Source of the DNA: Isoetes taiwanensis
Lineage: Eukaryota; Streptophyta; Lycopodiopsida; Isoetales; Isoetaceae
Direction of reading: 5' to 3'
Assembly (NCBI GenBank): GCA_021234155.1
Contig: JAJEKV010000001.1
Span: 36,566,826 to 36,630,825, forward strand
Length of the DNA stretch: 64,000 nt
Part shown: positions 29,690 to 40,932 of the stretch, in pieces
Numbering within the stretch: the first letter of the stretch is position 1
Layout of the letters: every line of letters starts with the position of its first letter
Translations under genes and position numbers: made by a program
Notes under the pieces: model-generated
Databases searched by the model: none
Told to the model about the DNA's origin: nothing
Seen by the model: the letters and a program-made list of their open reading frames with translations, nothing else

Positions 29690-32370
29690 GATTGATTCTA
29701 CCAGGATTTCTTTGCAAAGTCAGCTTCCATCTAACAATTGCCTTTCTGCAAAAACCATACACCCTGGGCGATTTCTTGCTTGGAAGAAGCAGCTATAAAG
29801 TATATCATGTCGTATTTCCCAAGCATTTGCAGCATCCCTTCAATATTGACACTGTGGAAGGTATGTAAGAAAATCAAGAGCAAGACTTAAGAAAATTAAT
29901 TTAAGCTCAAATTTCTGGCTATGGCTTACCCAACATGCTTTAAATCTAGCAATCATTATTCACCTAGTTGCAAAAGAAGCTGTATTTCACATGCAAGTAA
30001 GAAGCTAAAAAACTTTGAATGGAAGTCTGCCTTCAGTATGATTTGAAGGAACTACTCAGAAATTATCACCCTGAATTGTCTATACCGTCCCCTGCCAATA
30101 ATCCTAATGTTAATAATTCTATGCCGATTTTTTTTCTTATTCTATGCTTAGCATACAGGCAACATAGCCAGAGAATTCAATGTCATATTTATGGCTTCCA
30201 TTACTTTAAACATGAGACAATAAAAAATGGAAACATACATTCCTTTATAATTCGATCTGCTCCAAGCCATATTTAGGGTTACTTATATCTGCTTATCTCG
30301 ATAGAATGGTTGTGATCAAACATACCATAGGGATGGATTTGGATGGAAGACTTCCAATTTAGAGGTGCAAACCCTTATAGAAGGGATGGAACTGGTTGTA
30401 TGAGGAAGCATTTATTAGAAAAAAGATCCTAAGCAAAGTGTAAAAGATTCAAATTGTAAGGACCGGTTTCCTTTAGCAAACGGGTCTACAAATCACAATT
30501 CCAGCCTCCAGTGTAGTAGCTGCAATGGATAGTAACAGAACACCTCCAGAAGGGACACACCTTCAAAAAAGGACGCAGATGGGAAGTGTGAAGCATTACA
30601 ATGTGCTGTATGCTATAGTGACAGCTAATTCATCTTACTAAGAATTAGTATAAAAAAACAGATCTGTGTTCCTGTACAATCATACCTCAATTGTCAGAAT
30701 GGATGCCAAGTTGCTATGAGCACTTGAATCGTGTTTGGTTTAGCTCCAACTTCTGCAGCAAATGTCTCAAATGAAGGTGTAGGACCCAATTTCCTGTATG
30801 CAATGACAAAGGGATAGATTATTGCAAACCCCTAACTGTTGTAAGGCTACTGTGATAAAAGATGTTTGCTCTGGTCACTTGCAATAAAGTCACCTTTTGC
30901 TCGCTGATCCGGAAGCCATGTAAGCAAATGAAACATTCCCTCCTTACCATCAGCCAGCATCCTTAATTGAGTTTCCAAATCAAGGAAGACGTAGCTCCAC
31001 ATAATAAATGACAAAATTTGAAAAAACAGATAGGTTGGGGATCGCCGGGAAAATAAAATGCTGGCAGAAAATGGGCATGACACTTTTCGAAATCAGAGCA
31101 TACCCCTTTTCCGGTGCACACATCCCAAAAATATAAGATGCAACTTTATAATATCTTGGATTTCGAATACAAATAGAATAAAAAATATATGTTACAGCAT
31201 GGCATAACAGAGATTCATAAACTCCAGGTTCATGCCATACACCATTGATCTACGTAATTTCAGAATGGCATGACAAATGTGCATGCAATGTAACACAGGA
31301 AAGATTATACATTACAAAACGTGCTGTATCATCAGAGCTTAGATATCAAAACAATCATCTGCTTTTTATCCTCATAGAGATCTTATGAAGTAAACAAAAG
31401 TTATACATCCCTGCTAATATAATATATGTCTCAAAGTTCTGGTCTAACTTAATTCAGGTGCTTAATGCTTACCAAGTGTGTATAACAAACTAAATATGGA
31501 AGCTTTTTCGTACCAGCAGAATGCACTTGCATAACGCATTCATTACCAAAAAGAAAGTTTGGGAGGTGATTTTTGATTACCAGATTGAGAGGATCAGCAA
31601 AGTTTTTTAAATGATTGAACTTCATAATGCTGGATCCAATGTTCAGAGGTCCTTGATCATTCCCATTCAAGCTGTTTTTAACATTTATTATGAATTTACT
31701 CTCCTTTCCAGTAAAGGGATCAATCACTAATTCCATCAAGCAGCTTTGTCTGACCCTTTTGTCAGTACTGCCATCCAGTTTATTCCATGTATCCGTGTGA
31801 CACCTGCATTTTTCAGCATGTCAACAAACTGCTGCTTGGCCCTTTTTCTGGGTGCCCCCTCATATGGTAAATGGAGTTTCAGAAGATCCACACATGCGAA
31901 CCCACAAATGGTATATATTGTTACATCTTATAACTCATACATGCTTCTTGCATCTGTTAAGAACTTTGTACAAACTGCTAAAAACGTTGGAAGTGTATTT
32001 CAAGCAGAAACATCATAAATATGATTGCCAGCAACATGGCCACTGCATTTTATTCTTAAAAGATAAATGTTAATAACCATCTAGAATTCCTTTTTCCTGG
32101 ATATTCAGTTAGCAGTTGTTAATGACTTATATGAAATTTGGGCGTGTCCTGTCATCCACCATCTCCCTCTGGATTGTAACTGTTTTTCGTTTGCTGTGAT
32201 ATGCGGGCGAGGTTAAAAGGTAAACAAAAGACACAAAGGTCCCACCGATTCCAGCAACAGGTTTGTCTCCATCTTCTTTCCCCATGTTCAACAACTAGAC
32301 TGGCCAGATCTACTATATCTGTTGCTGTAGAAATCTTGACTAGACCCAGCAGATTGAGACCAAAGTAAGC
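29690..32370 (-). pseudogene. scattered exons of an unrecognised multi-exon gene
   Basis: Several minus-strand stretches look coding, each broken by single frameshifts. Near 32,370-32,150: KISTATDIVDLASLVVEHGE, then GIGGTFVSFVYLLTSPAYHS. Near 31,910-31,450: LPYEGAPRKRAKQQFVDMLK, GVTRIHGINWMAVLTKGSDK, then MELVIDPFTGKESKFIINVK, SIMKFNHLKNFADPLNLVIK, LPYLVCYTHL before a GT donor. Near 31,010-30,850: YVFLDLETQLRMLADGKEGM, LLTWLPDQRAKGDFIASDQ. Near 30,795-30,705: KLGPTPSFETFAAEVGAKPN, then SNLASILTIE before a GT. Near 29,860-29,700: GMLQMLGKYDMIYFIAASSK, QEIAQGVWFLQKG. Their order and common strand suggest one decayed gene with introns retained. I could not name the family. Confidence 0.45.
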
Positions 32371-32775
32371 ATGCATGACTTCTAGCTATCAAAATAGCCT
32401 GCATAAATTCATCTCTCCTTATAGAGGGATGTATTTTTCTTGGTAGCTTAAGTGCGCTTTCATTATAGTCATTGCTGTAGGAAACAAATAACTCTAATCT
32501 TCACAGCTAGGATGTGGTTTTCCTAGGCCCAAACCAATTGAGATGCACCAGTTCCAAACTATGATATTCATCATCCATGTACCCATAGATGAAGAAGCGT
32601 AGTATTGAATTTTAATAGTTGAAGTGTTGCAAAGTGGCAGCATCAAATGCAAGAAAAAAAACTGCATTTACCTGCACTAAACATTTCTTAGGGGGCATGT
32701 CAAATTCCCAAAGCTTTTCTTATTTAAAAACAAGATTACCAAACTTAACAAGGCTTTTTTCATTTCTTTGTCGGT

Positions 32776-33903
32776 TTACCCTTCATGATTGGGTTCCTCT
32801 TTAACTTTCAAAAGATCGAGTGTACGCTCCTTGATGGTGGCCAAAGGACTTCTGTCCAATAAAATGCCTCCTTTATAAGCTTCCCGCAGAAAAACATTAT
32901 GATAATGACCCTTGGGTGAAATATAAAAGATGAAAGGATAGCAATCTAATAAGGCCTCCAGACGTTTTGGCAATCTGAATTCTTCCCTGAAAAGGGACAA
33001 ATGATCTATAATTGCTCTCTTTTCTAGTGTAAGGCTCAAGAATTCATGTGCTATGCCAACTACTCGCTTACATGCCTCAGGAGATGTTGGGTCAGCTGGA
33101 TCATGGTCATGGTCATAAGGTGATGGGAAAGGAAGTACCTGGAAGTCTTCCAAGAGACCCTGCAGAGGTGTGACGCCTTTGTTGACTGATATGGTAAAGG
33201 AGTAAGGACTAATATCATTGCCTTCCTCCTCTAACTCCTTTTTCAACAGCTTAAGTCTTATTTCTCTTGCAGTAACAGCCAACTGAGGATCCCAATTAAC
33301 CAGCTCCAGAAAGTGGCCATCTTTGTTTGAAATAACATGAAAATATTCAGGATACTTGTGAACAAATTCAGATTTAAAATCAACTGGGAAACCAAAATCT
33401 CGTCTTGCCCGTTCAAGGTGGGCGACGTTTAACTTACCCTCCGAAGACATCATCAACAGCTTTCTTACCACAGTAATCAGATGAGGCTCATGATGCTCCT
33501 TTATGATTCTATCCTCTTCATCCAACAAGTCCTCCATCTCTGGACTGAACTCAACCCATTGCACACTATCTTCATCTACAGTAACCCTAAAAAGTTGAGG
33601 GAATTTTCTTACATATGGCAGCACCTTTTGCTTTCTCTTGAAACCCACGGCCAATTTCAGCTTTCCCGCAGATTGTGTATCCAATAGGCGCATTTCTTGC
33701 TGTTGTAACTGCTCTTTTAAGAGCAGAAGGTGCATAGTCTTAAATTCCTGCTCCATAATAGCATCCAAGGCATCATCTCGGATCACATTTTTTTCCATTT
33801 TCTTTATCTTCTTGTAACAAGCTTTCTGAAGATGCCAAGGGTTGCATTTTCGCAGGAAGGAGGCGCCGGAATGTCTCAACTTCAGTTCCCACAACGCTGT
33901 CAT
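32776..33903 (-). CDS. PORR-domain organelle RNA-binding protein
   Basis: Complete 375-codon frame without introns. The ATG at 33,903 has A at -3 and is the first in frame after a TAG 13 codons upstream. Residues 1-40 are basic with few acidic residues (MTALWELKLRHSGASFLRKC), fitting an organelle, probably mitochondrial, transit peptide. The PORR (plant organelle RNA recognition, DUF860) domain fills about 38-360, with family landmarks VIRDDALDAIMEQE, VRKFPQLFRV (98-107), FVHKYPEYFHV, LELVNWDP, YSFTISVNKG, PSPYDH and CYPFIFYISPKGHYHNVFL. Length is typical of the family (WTF1, WTF9, RPD1). Members bind group II introns in chloroplasts or mitochondria and assist splicing. The exact intron target cannot be read from sequence. 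It is the only clearly intact host gene here. A MULE derivative ends 135 bp upstream of the start codon. Confidence 0.93.
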   Translation of the reverse strand: MTALWELKLRHSGASFLRKCNPWHLQKACYKKIKKMEKNVIRDDALDAIMEQEFKTMHLLLLKEQLQQQEMRLLDTQSAGKLKLAVGFKRKQKVLPYVRKFPQLFRVTVDEDSVQWVEFSPEMEDLLDEEDRIIKEHHEPHLITVVRKLLMMSSEGKLNVAHLERARRDFGFPVDFKSEFVHKYPEYFHVISNKDGHFLELVNWDPQLAVTAREIRLKLLKKELEEEGNDISPYSFTISVNKGVTPLQGLLEDFQVLPFPSPYDHDHDPADPTSPEACKRVVGIAHEFLSLTLEKRAIIDHLSLFREEFRLPKRLEALLDCYPFIFYISPKGHYHNVFLREAYKGGILLDRSPLATIKERTLDLLKVKEEPNHEG

Positions 33904-33957
33904 GGTGAGTCGTAAAGTTTGACCCTGATGATATATATCCTATCCTAATCCTAAACG

Positions 33958-33964
33958 TATATAA
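33958..33964 (-). promoter_or_regulatory. possible TATA box of the PORR gene
   Basis: TTATATA on the minus strand, about 55-60 bp before the ATG at 33,903, within the 135 bp between the gene and the MULE. Weak evidence, by position and composition only. Confidence 0.25.
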
Positions 33965-34037
33965 GGCAGTTTGATTTTTTGTTGGAGAAAATATGTTTCT
34001 CACGTTAGTTTTTGGGCCATTTCTGTATTTATTTTTT

Positions 34038-34700
34038 GGGAAATTTATCAAAATAACTTTAATTCTTCACTTAATTCCCAAAAAGCCTTTTGTATTTTTT
34101 AAATTCCCAAAATAGCGCTTTGTATTATAAAATCACTAAAAAATACGTTTTTACAATAGATGGTCATTCTTTACACAGGGAAGTGTTTTTTACAAATCAC
34201 AAGAATTTGAAACCAATTCAGGTTACTTGTTGAGCTCATTTTGCTATTCATATGTTGGAGCTATTTATCCACCAGATATTGAATTTCTTGAAAATAATGA
34301 AATGCTACCTTCTACAACATGTCATCCATCTGGCAGGCCTAAACGGAAACAAGATAGGACAGAAGACAGTGATAGAGAAAAGCGTGTATACAAGTGCACA
34401 TGTTATGTTGATGGTGGCCATAATGAACGCAGTTGCAGAAATCCTATTTGATATTTCCAATGCATATTTTGTCTTAATGTGATATTTTAAATTTTATTTT
34501 TCAGATTGTTGTGATCTCTAAGAAATACTTCCCTGTGTAAAGAATGATCATCTATTGTGAAAACATGATTTTTGGTAATTTATAAAATACAAGGGCTATT
34601 TGGGAAAATACTTAAGAATCAAGGGCCTTTGGGATTTAAAAAATACAAAGGGCTTTTTGGGAATTAAGTGAACAATTAAGGTTATTTTGGTAAATTTCCC
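34038..34700. mobile_element. MULE derivative (663 bp) with long TIRs and a 9-bp target duplication
   Basis: Long terminal inverted repeats: the left end GGGAAATTTATCAAAATAAC (34,038 on) matches the reverse complement of the right end, GGGAAATTTACCAAAATAAC (34,700 back). The arms extend about 150-165 bp, with a few mismatches. Flanks are TTATTTTTT (34,029-34,037) and TTCTTTTTT (34,701-34,709), a 9-bp duplication with one difference, as expected for Mutator-like elements. The interior keeps a transposase-end relic. The element is far too short to be autonomous. Confidence 0.85.
34227..34451 (+). pseudogene. C-terminal relic of a MuDR-type transposase
   Basis: The 74-codon frame contains MLPSTTCHPSGRPKRKQDRT and KRVYKCTCYVDGGHNERSC, then RNPI. 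Plant MULE transposases end with a P-P-x-x-R-x-P-G-R-P-K-K-x-R stretch followed by a zinc knuckle C-x2-C-x4-H-x4-C (GHN[RK]RTC). Here GRPK, the GHN core, the last Cys and the NPI tail are kept, but the second Cys is displaced (KCTCYV), so the knuckle is damaged. The catalytic DDE core is absent. This supports the assignment of the surrounding element. Confidence 0.7.
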
Positions 34701-35139
34701 TTCTTTTTTTGTTCTATTTTCTTTGTCCTACACGTGGTTGGGAGCCAGGGGAGGGCTGAATTATCTGCCCCCTCCCGGGGCCCTTTTAATGAATCACCCC
34801 CCGTCTTTGCATCGGCGGAAAAAAATTGATTGATCGCCTTACGCATGAAAGCGGTTGGTGTATTTTCACTAATGATGGGGCATTTGCTTTCAGGCGGGGG
34901 CGGATGGATACTTCGGTCGAGGGGGGGGACAAGCCAAACTATTCTTCTGATGGAATTACTTTGCTTTGACGCAAAGTTGGGATTGCGTGCCAGCATCGGT
35001 TTCAAATGGAATCATTTGATCTGAGAGCCATGCTGCAATTGTAATTCCTCCCATCAATAACATTTTTTACAAGCCACTTTGGCACCTATTTGACCTCCAG
35101 CCCAGCTTATTACGAGAATCACTCAATATCAAAATTTAA

Positions 35140-36132
35140 GGGAAATTTCTAAAAATGCCCCTATATTTTATTATAATTGTGAAAATGCCCTTATATTTTT
35201 AATGATTGTTAAAATGCCCCTAATGTTAAGCACTGTAATTAACAAGAAGCCCAAGAAGGTAGACCATGAATTCGTTGCTGTTCCCCAGACCGTCTTGAAG
35301 CTCAAAGCTTGCATTTTCGTTTTGAACACGCTGCTTATTTTTACATAAGCGATTTTGATGCCAAATTTGCCCATTTGTGCCAACAAAATTTGTTTATTTT
35401 CTACAATGTAATTGTGTCCAGCAAAATTGGACAGGTAGTGCAGTTTTTTTACAGGATTTGCAGGAGCTGAAGCTAATTTATCATAGTAGAAGCGGACCTG
35501 AAGTTGATCCGACAAAGTAGAAGTGGGTTCGGCTAATTTGGATAATTAGAGTAGAAGCTAATTTGTCATAGTAGAAGTGGACCTAAAGCTAATCCGGCAG
35601 CTTTGAAGGTGCTTCGGCAAAACTGGAGATAAACAACAGACGATTTTTTATGAAAATACCAGTTCTGGCAGTGCATACAGTGTCGATAGGACATAGCCGA
35701 TTTTGGGGCAATGAAGCAAACGGAGAAATTGGTGGAAAAGATCGATTTGGAACAGAAGATTGTAACATGGAGTTTCTATGAAGTAGTTGCAAGGAGAAGA
35801 GTGCAGAAGGTTGTTCTTTGAATCTGCTACAATGGCTGGGCATCTATGCATATGCCTTCAAACAGCTTAGCAATCCATCGGACTTACCCCCATATTGTGG
35901 TGGGCTGAAATGAATCCTTAGGCTTGGATCTATAAAATCAATTTTTAGGCTTAGATCTATAAATTGCCAGATCCATGAGGTGATTCTAGCCCAATTCATA
36001 TCCATTTTTGGTGGTCTGGTGGCTCTTCAATGATGGATGATTGCATATACAAGGGCATTTTAACAAATACAAAAAATATAGGGGCATTTTGACAATTATA
36101 ACGAAATACAAGGGCATTTTTAGAATTTTTCC
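35140..36132. mobile_element. MULE-like non-autonomous element (about 993 bp), nested
   Basis: Left terminus GGGAAATTTCTAAAAATGCC and reverse-complemented right terminus GGAAAAATTCTAAAAATGCC start TIRs of about 90-100 bp (ttataattgtSaaaatgcc inside). The flanking sequence AAAATTTAA (35,131-35,139) versus AAATTTTAA (36,133-36,141) is a 9-bp duplication with one mismatch. The undisturbed site is visible in copy 1 of the host repeat near 22,030-22,045 (reverse strand). The interior has short repeated phrases (tagaagtggacctaaagct) and no recognisable transposase. Confidence 0.8.
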
Positions 36133-36298
36133 AAATTTTAATATTCCCAAAAACTATCCATGACATGCATTTTTGCTTTCAGTGGACGATAAAAAACTAT
36201 TCTTATTCTTATTCTTCTTATTCTTTCCAACATTTAATACCAACACTTCTTTCCATTGCCAAATGCCATCTTGCACTTTGAAATCTAGATATTTGGTA

Positions 36299-36807
36299 GG
36301 AAAAATTATAAAAATACCCCTATATTTATGCAAAATTGTGAAAATGCCCCTATTTTTTGGATAGTTTTAATGGAAGTGACCGTATCTTTTTTGTGATGAT
36401 CCGAATGAGAATATATCCTCAGATGCATTGTAGATGACAATGAGTTTTTTCCATCAAAGCTAGAATCACTTGAATCGGAGCTCAAAATCTTAAGTTATAG
36501 TCTCCTAAATCCTTACAAATTTTTGTGTATTAAAGTGACACAACTTGTGATTTTGAACTCTGATTTAGGTGATTCTAGCTTTGTTAGGAAGATATTATTC
36601 TTACCTACAATACTTCTGAAACACATTTTCATTCGGGCCATCACAAAAAAGTTATGGTCATTTTCATCAAAACTATCTCCAAAAAAGTTACGGTCACTTG
36701 CTTTGTAACATTACCATTCTTTTAATATATTGATGACACAGTTCTTCAAAAAAAAAACTATCCCCAAAATAGGGGCATTTTCACAATTTTGCATATATAA
36801 TTTGCCC
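36299..36807. mobile_element. MULE-like MITE (about 509 bp), nested
   Basis: The ends GGAAAAATTATAAAAATACC and, in reverse complement, GGGCAAATTATATATGCAAA lead into a shared inner block, ATGCAAAATTGTGAAAATGC. The arms (36,325-36,470 and 36,590-36,800) are imperfect inverted repeats including atagttttratggaagtgacc-like and gatgatccgaatgaga-like sequence. The candidate 9-bp flanks agree at only 6 of 9 positions, so the target duplication is unproven. A shortened relative lies at 21,570-21,914. Confidence 0.65.
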
Positions 36808-37252
36808 TAGTTAATATGATATCATGGAGAGCATGCTAGCATCTTGGACTTTGAAATCTTGATATTAGTATGACATAATAAAAGAGAACATGCTAGTCAA
36901 TATGTATTGTAATGGAGTTTGTGACTAAAGAAAGCTCTCAATGAGAAATCTACTATTGAAATGGCGTTTTTTCTTAGATTTGTTTGAATGTCAATTATTA
37001 TGCAACCATGTCCTTTTAAGGTCTTGTAAAATACATAGGAAACTTCCAAGGTGAATTCCACATTTTGAATCCCATTTTGAAATACATTATGAGCATTGTC
37101 ATTTGAGATCCAGTTGGAAATGTTTTTCACTCCGGGTCCAAGGTGACACAAATTCCCTCGCATTGCATTTAGAAAAGAGAAATGTTTGCGACGGCCTTGG
37201 CCGCCACAATAAATTTCTTGTAATGTTAATGCTAATGCAGCAGAGGGTTGAG

Positions 37253-39255
37253 TAAATCACGAGCAAGGAAAATAACTTTGGAAGGAGTAATTTTAGGGTC
37301 CCCCCCTGCATATAGGTACATACCTAATCCAGATTCCTCGGGCTATCCCCTTACCAACATCGCCCATGTATCATATGAACCTTGTTAATTTGGGATTCGG
37401 TAGAAAACGTTTTTGAGTTGCCTGTAGGGGGAGAACCCTACGAGCAACCCTTGTTGTGGAGGGGGGAAATGATGTTTTGAAGGCCTAGATTAGTCTTATG
37501 GAATATATGTGATGGGGTATTCTGGGAGGATGGCATGGGCTTGAGCATGAGCCAAGGATACCTGCTTTGCAGGACACGTGTATTGTGCGTGAAGGGGCCT
37601 GAGATGGTGTTATCGCAAGCAGTGGAGCTACGACAGGTACTGACCTGCCAGATTCTAGAATGAGGCTCGCATGAAAACGACAAAAGCCTCCCGATAGATA
37701 GGCTTCTCATTCATCTCAGCAGATTTTCTACAATGGTGGATAGTGGATAGTCGCACACATGCGAACTACCCACAAAGAAAAATAAAGGGAATGTCCAATT
37801 ATACAACTTGGACCCCATGAATTACGACGCTAATAGATGTTTGGTCTGTGTACCTGCCAAAAGCTTATCACCGAGATTAAAAAACCCCGCCCTTTCGGGT
37901 TTTCGAGGAAAAACCCTAATGATAAGCCTTCCGCAAGGGGCTTGGACAAACATAAGGCTGAGAATTCCCTCCCCAAAAACCCATGAATGGAGAAGTCGAA
38001 GCTGCTACGACTTGCCAACCTGTACCTGCACATCACCAACACTAGAACAAATGTGACAAAACAAACCTCCCAAAGTTGAGGAGCTGATCATGCGTGCCAC
38101 GCGACAACGAAACAAAAACCTCTTCAAATAGAGGGGTTGGTCACGCGTGCCAATGACAAATACATTAAACAATTAAGGGGGGGAGGGTGGGTTTCAAAGA
38201 ATAGAGAATAAGGTACTGCTGAGAGAGAAGAGGAAGCGTCGATGATCTCCCAATTTGAGAAGGCATGCAATGCATGCATGCGAGACGCATGCTCGCCCCC
38301 TCTAGAATCTCGATCTGAGGGCTCGGATCGATGGAATTAGTGCATTTCGAATTCTAGGGTTCAAATCTACAACCCTCTTTCTTGGAAGCAAAGGTCGTGT
38401 AAACTGTTTTTGTATGGGCTTTTTCACGAAGTCTGACCCCACAATGGTTTGCCCGAACCGAAAAGGCAATGGTTTTCCTTCACCAGAATGCCCCTTGTGT
38501 AAGATTGTGTTCGTGAGGCAAGTCGGTGATCAAATATTTTTAAGGCTAAACTGGCCGTGATCAAAGAATGCAAGCTTGCCAAAAACAGCTTTGCCTGAAT
38601 AACTTTGTTTTTTCCTTTGCATTCAAGATCGATGCAGGCTTTCACGATTCAAGGGATTTGTCCCAATTATAAATAAATTCTAGATCCGGTCCCCGATTAT
38701 GAAGTCTTGATCTGCTTTCTTGCACACAGATAAAACCTAGTAGTGCAATGTGTTAATTCCTTTGTTGGCTTGGGCGATTAAACAAGGATTTGTACCTTAA
38801 AAAGGGATGGCCAATGTAGCACATTACACTGCAGGAATCTGTTACTCTTGATTCTTGCCCTACAACTGTTTTGGCTTAAATGATTCTGCCTTGAAATGGT
38901 TTTGCTAAGTTCTTATGGATCAGAGACAAAGGTATGATATGCATGACGTAAAAATACTATCTATCTATCTATCTATCTTATAAAGATATGCTTTGTGCCA
39001 AAGTCGCTAAGTCTTATGTATGTGCATGAATCTGAGTATGATATTTGATAAAATAACTAGTTGGGCAAGAAATGGTATTAGGCACAAAGAAAATCTTCAC
39101 TGGAACAATTACTGGAGATTGTAAATCTAAATCCATGACATTACAAGGAATATTTGCCAATGGGAGGCAACATGACGTTTAACGAACTTACTGTTAAACT
39201 GTGTATTGAGATGATTCAGATGTTCTAAAGGATCAAAGAGTAGCAACAATATAAC
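37253..39255. other. unassigned intergenic sequence
   Basis: No gene recognised. A minus-strand frame at 37,438-37,710 and overlapping frames at 37,808-38,056 have no domain. A (CTAT)n microsatellite lies at 38,958-38,980. 38,250-38,300 has a gcatgcaatgcatgcatgcg tract. Confidence 0.5.
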
Positions 39256-39430
39256 AACACACTAGTTCTAGCAACTACAGATCTCGAGTTCGAGATCGTC
39301 CAGAATTGCACTCTGAACAGTTGGGCGTCAAATCCCACAGATGCAATGTAAAGTGGTTGGGCCCAGGGCCCAACCAAGCAACGTAGTGTGGTGTGTTGTC
39401 ACATGTGCGGTTGGATGATGCCTAATGGTG
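39256..39430 (+). mobile_element. tRNA-derived SINE fragment, copy A
   Basis: cactagttctagcaactaca, then atctcgagttcgagatcgtc and aatcccacagatgcaatgta, align with the SINE at 42,629. The B-box-like GAGTTCGAGATC is at 39,286-39,297; the A-box part is lost. A CTAT-rich run follows (39,447-39,466), which could be its 3' tail. Confidence 0.6.
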
Positions 39431-40248
39431 TGATGTTAAACCAACTATCTATTTATCTATTTTTACAGATTTTGAGAAACGTTTCAACCTAGAATCTCGA
39501 GTTCACATTCCAAAACCCACTTGGTTTTGGTCATATCTGGTTCCATAACTTATTATTTGATCAATTATATTGCACATACAAAGAGTTCCAGGTAAATATC
39601 AAAGTATCTTCTGTGTTCTTAACGTGCCACGTGCTTGCAAACAAGGTAGAAGATATAATAGTGTGACAGGAGATGATTAGCATGTTATAACAGATACTAT
39701 TTTTTCCTTTCAAACTTACAGTCTTCATCGTATTCTCAAAGCTACATTGGATTTCCACATGCTTCTTGAGGTAAGCTTTGCTAGTCCAAATGGTTGATCT
39801 CGTTAAATTCAAGCATTTCTAACTGGAACTTTATTTCATTTGCATGATATAACTTTAGACTATGGCATCGTTGTTTAGTTTCCTTCCCATTTATACACTA
39901 TACCTGGTGGTATTTAATCAGTTCATAGCCATAGGAGAAACATAAGTAGAGCTACACAATATACATGATGCTATTTAATCAGTTCGTAGCTATAGGAGAA
40001 ACAGAAGTAGCATTGTTAGAAATTGGTCACATCTATGTGTTATCAAAGTCAACTCTACTTGCAGTTCATCTCGTTCCTGAAGTTCCAATGTCAGGTTCTT
40101 AGAAGGCTAATGTATCCATACATTCTACATGTATGCACATGCGCCTTCTGGTTGAATTTGTCTTACTAATTATTTAATATTTATTTGCTCGATACATTGG
40201 GTTTCTTCTTTCATTTCTGGTACTCTATATTTTTGTCTGCTGAAATTA

Positions 40249-40548
40249 CATTTAGGACTGTCATTTATCATAGGGATGTCCTGGTGTTGCAAGTATATAT
40301 GAAAGTCCAAATTGTGTTCAATGGAGCATGAGCCAATTTTTTCCTAGAATGTTCATTCTCGTTATGGTCATTTTCGTTATTTTTACTAGATCCGCAAGCA
40401 CTATCATTTAGGACTGTCATTTATCATAGGGATGTCCTGGTGTTGCAAGTATATATGAAAGTCCAAATTGTGTTCAATGGAGCATGAGCCAATTTTTTCC
40501 TAGAATGTTCATTCTCGTTATGGCCATTTTCGTTATTTTTACTAGATC
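40249..40548. repeat. 156-bp tandem duplication
   Basis: The segment starting atttaggactgtcatttatc is repeated with a period of 156 bp (tcatttatcataggg at 40,261 and 40,417). The copies are almost identical (ggtcatt versus ggccatt near the end), so the duplication is recent. Confidence 0.9.
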
Positions 40549-40828
40549 TGTTACGTCAACATTAATTGGGTTAGAAACGACAGTCTAATTATCCAACGAT
40601 AGCACACATCATTAGAACTTTTTCATATCATAGGGAATCAAGTTCCATATTTCAAGAACATCTTTAGCATCACTTCAAAGTTACATAAATCCTCCATTGC
40701 AGGAGTGAGTTGGCGAAGAGAAATGTCATGACGGAATTCAAATTCATTGGCAACATTAACACTAAAGTTGTCCCGTGATGAACCTAAATGGGTTCATTTT
40801 TACACTTTTTTTGAAACTATATTATTCC

Positions 40829-40932
40829 AAAATGAAGATTTTTATTTTATTTTGTATTTTTATTTTTTTTTTGAAGGTAAGAGTGTGCTAATATTAATAG
40901 ACATACAATGCACCCCTTAAGATGAAGAATTT
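40829..40932 (-). mobile_element. possible short LINE 3' tail
   Basis: A T-run followed by tgaaggtaagagtgtgctaa and tattaatagac resembles the 3' end of the LINE at 9,741 (tgaaggatgaaactaagtaa, tattaatatag). Possible flanking duplication AAAATGAAGATTTT (from 40,827) versus AAGATGAAGAATTT (from 40,918), imperfect. Confidence 0.4.

Larger units (their letters stand above)
35072..37252 (-). repeat. 1-kb dispersed repeat, copy 2 (inverted, carrying nested elements)
   Basis: Reverse complement of 21,097-22,095, split by the insertion at 35,140-36,132 and carrying a longer version of the inner MITE. Read on the minus strand, the shared coding-like segment runs KCNAREFVSPWTRSEKHF in one frame. In another it runs GVKNISNWISNDNAHNVFQN, FTLEVSYVFYKTLKGHGC, IIIDIQTN, and SLRAFFSHKLHY (frame 36,897-37,163). 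Here the stops present in copy 1 are sense codons (W and Y). The protein is unrecognised. Confidence 0.8.
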
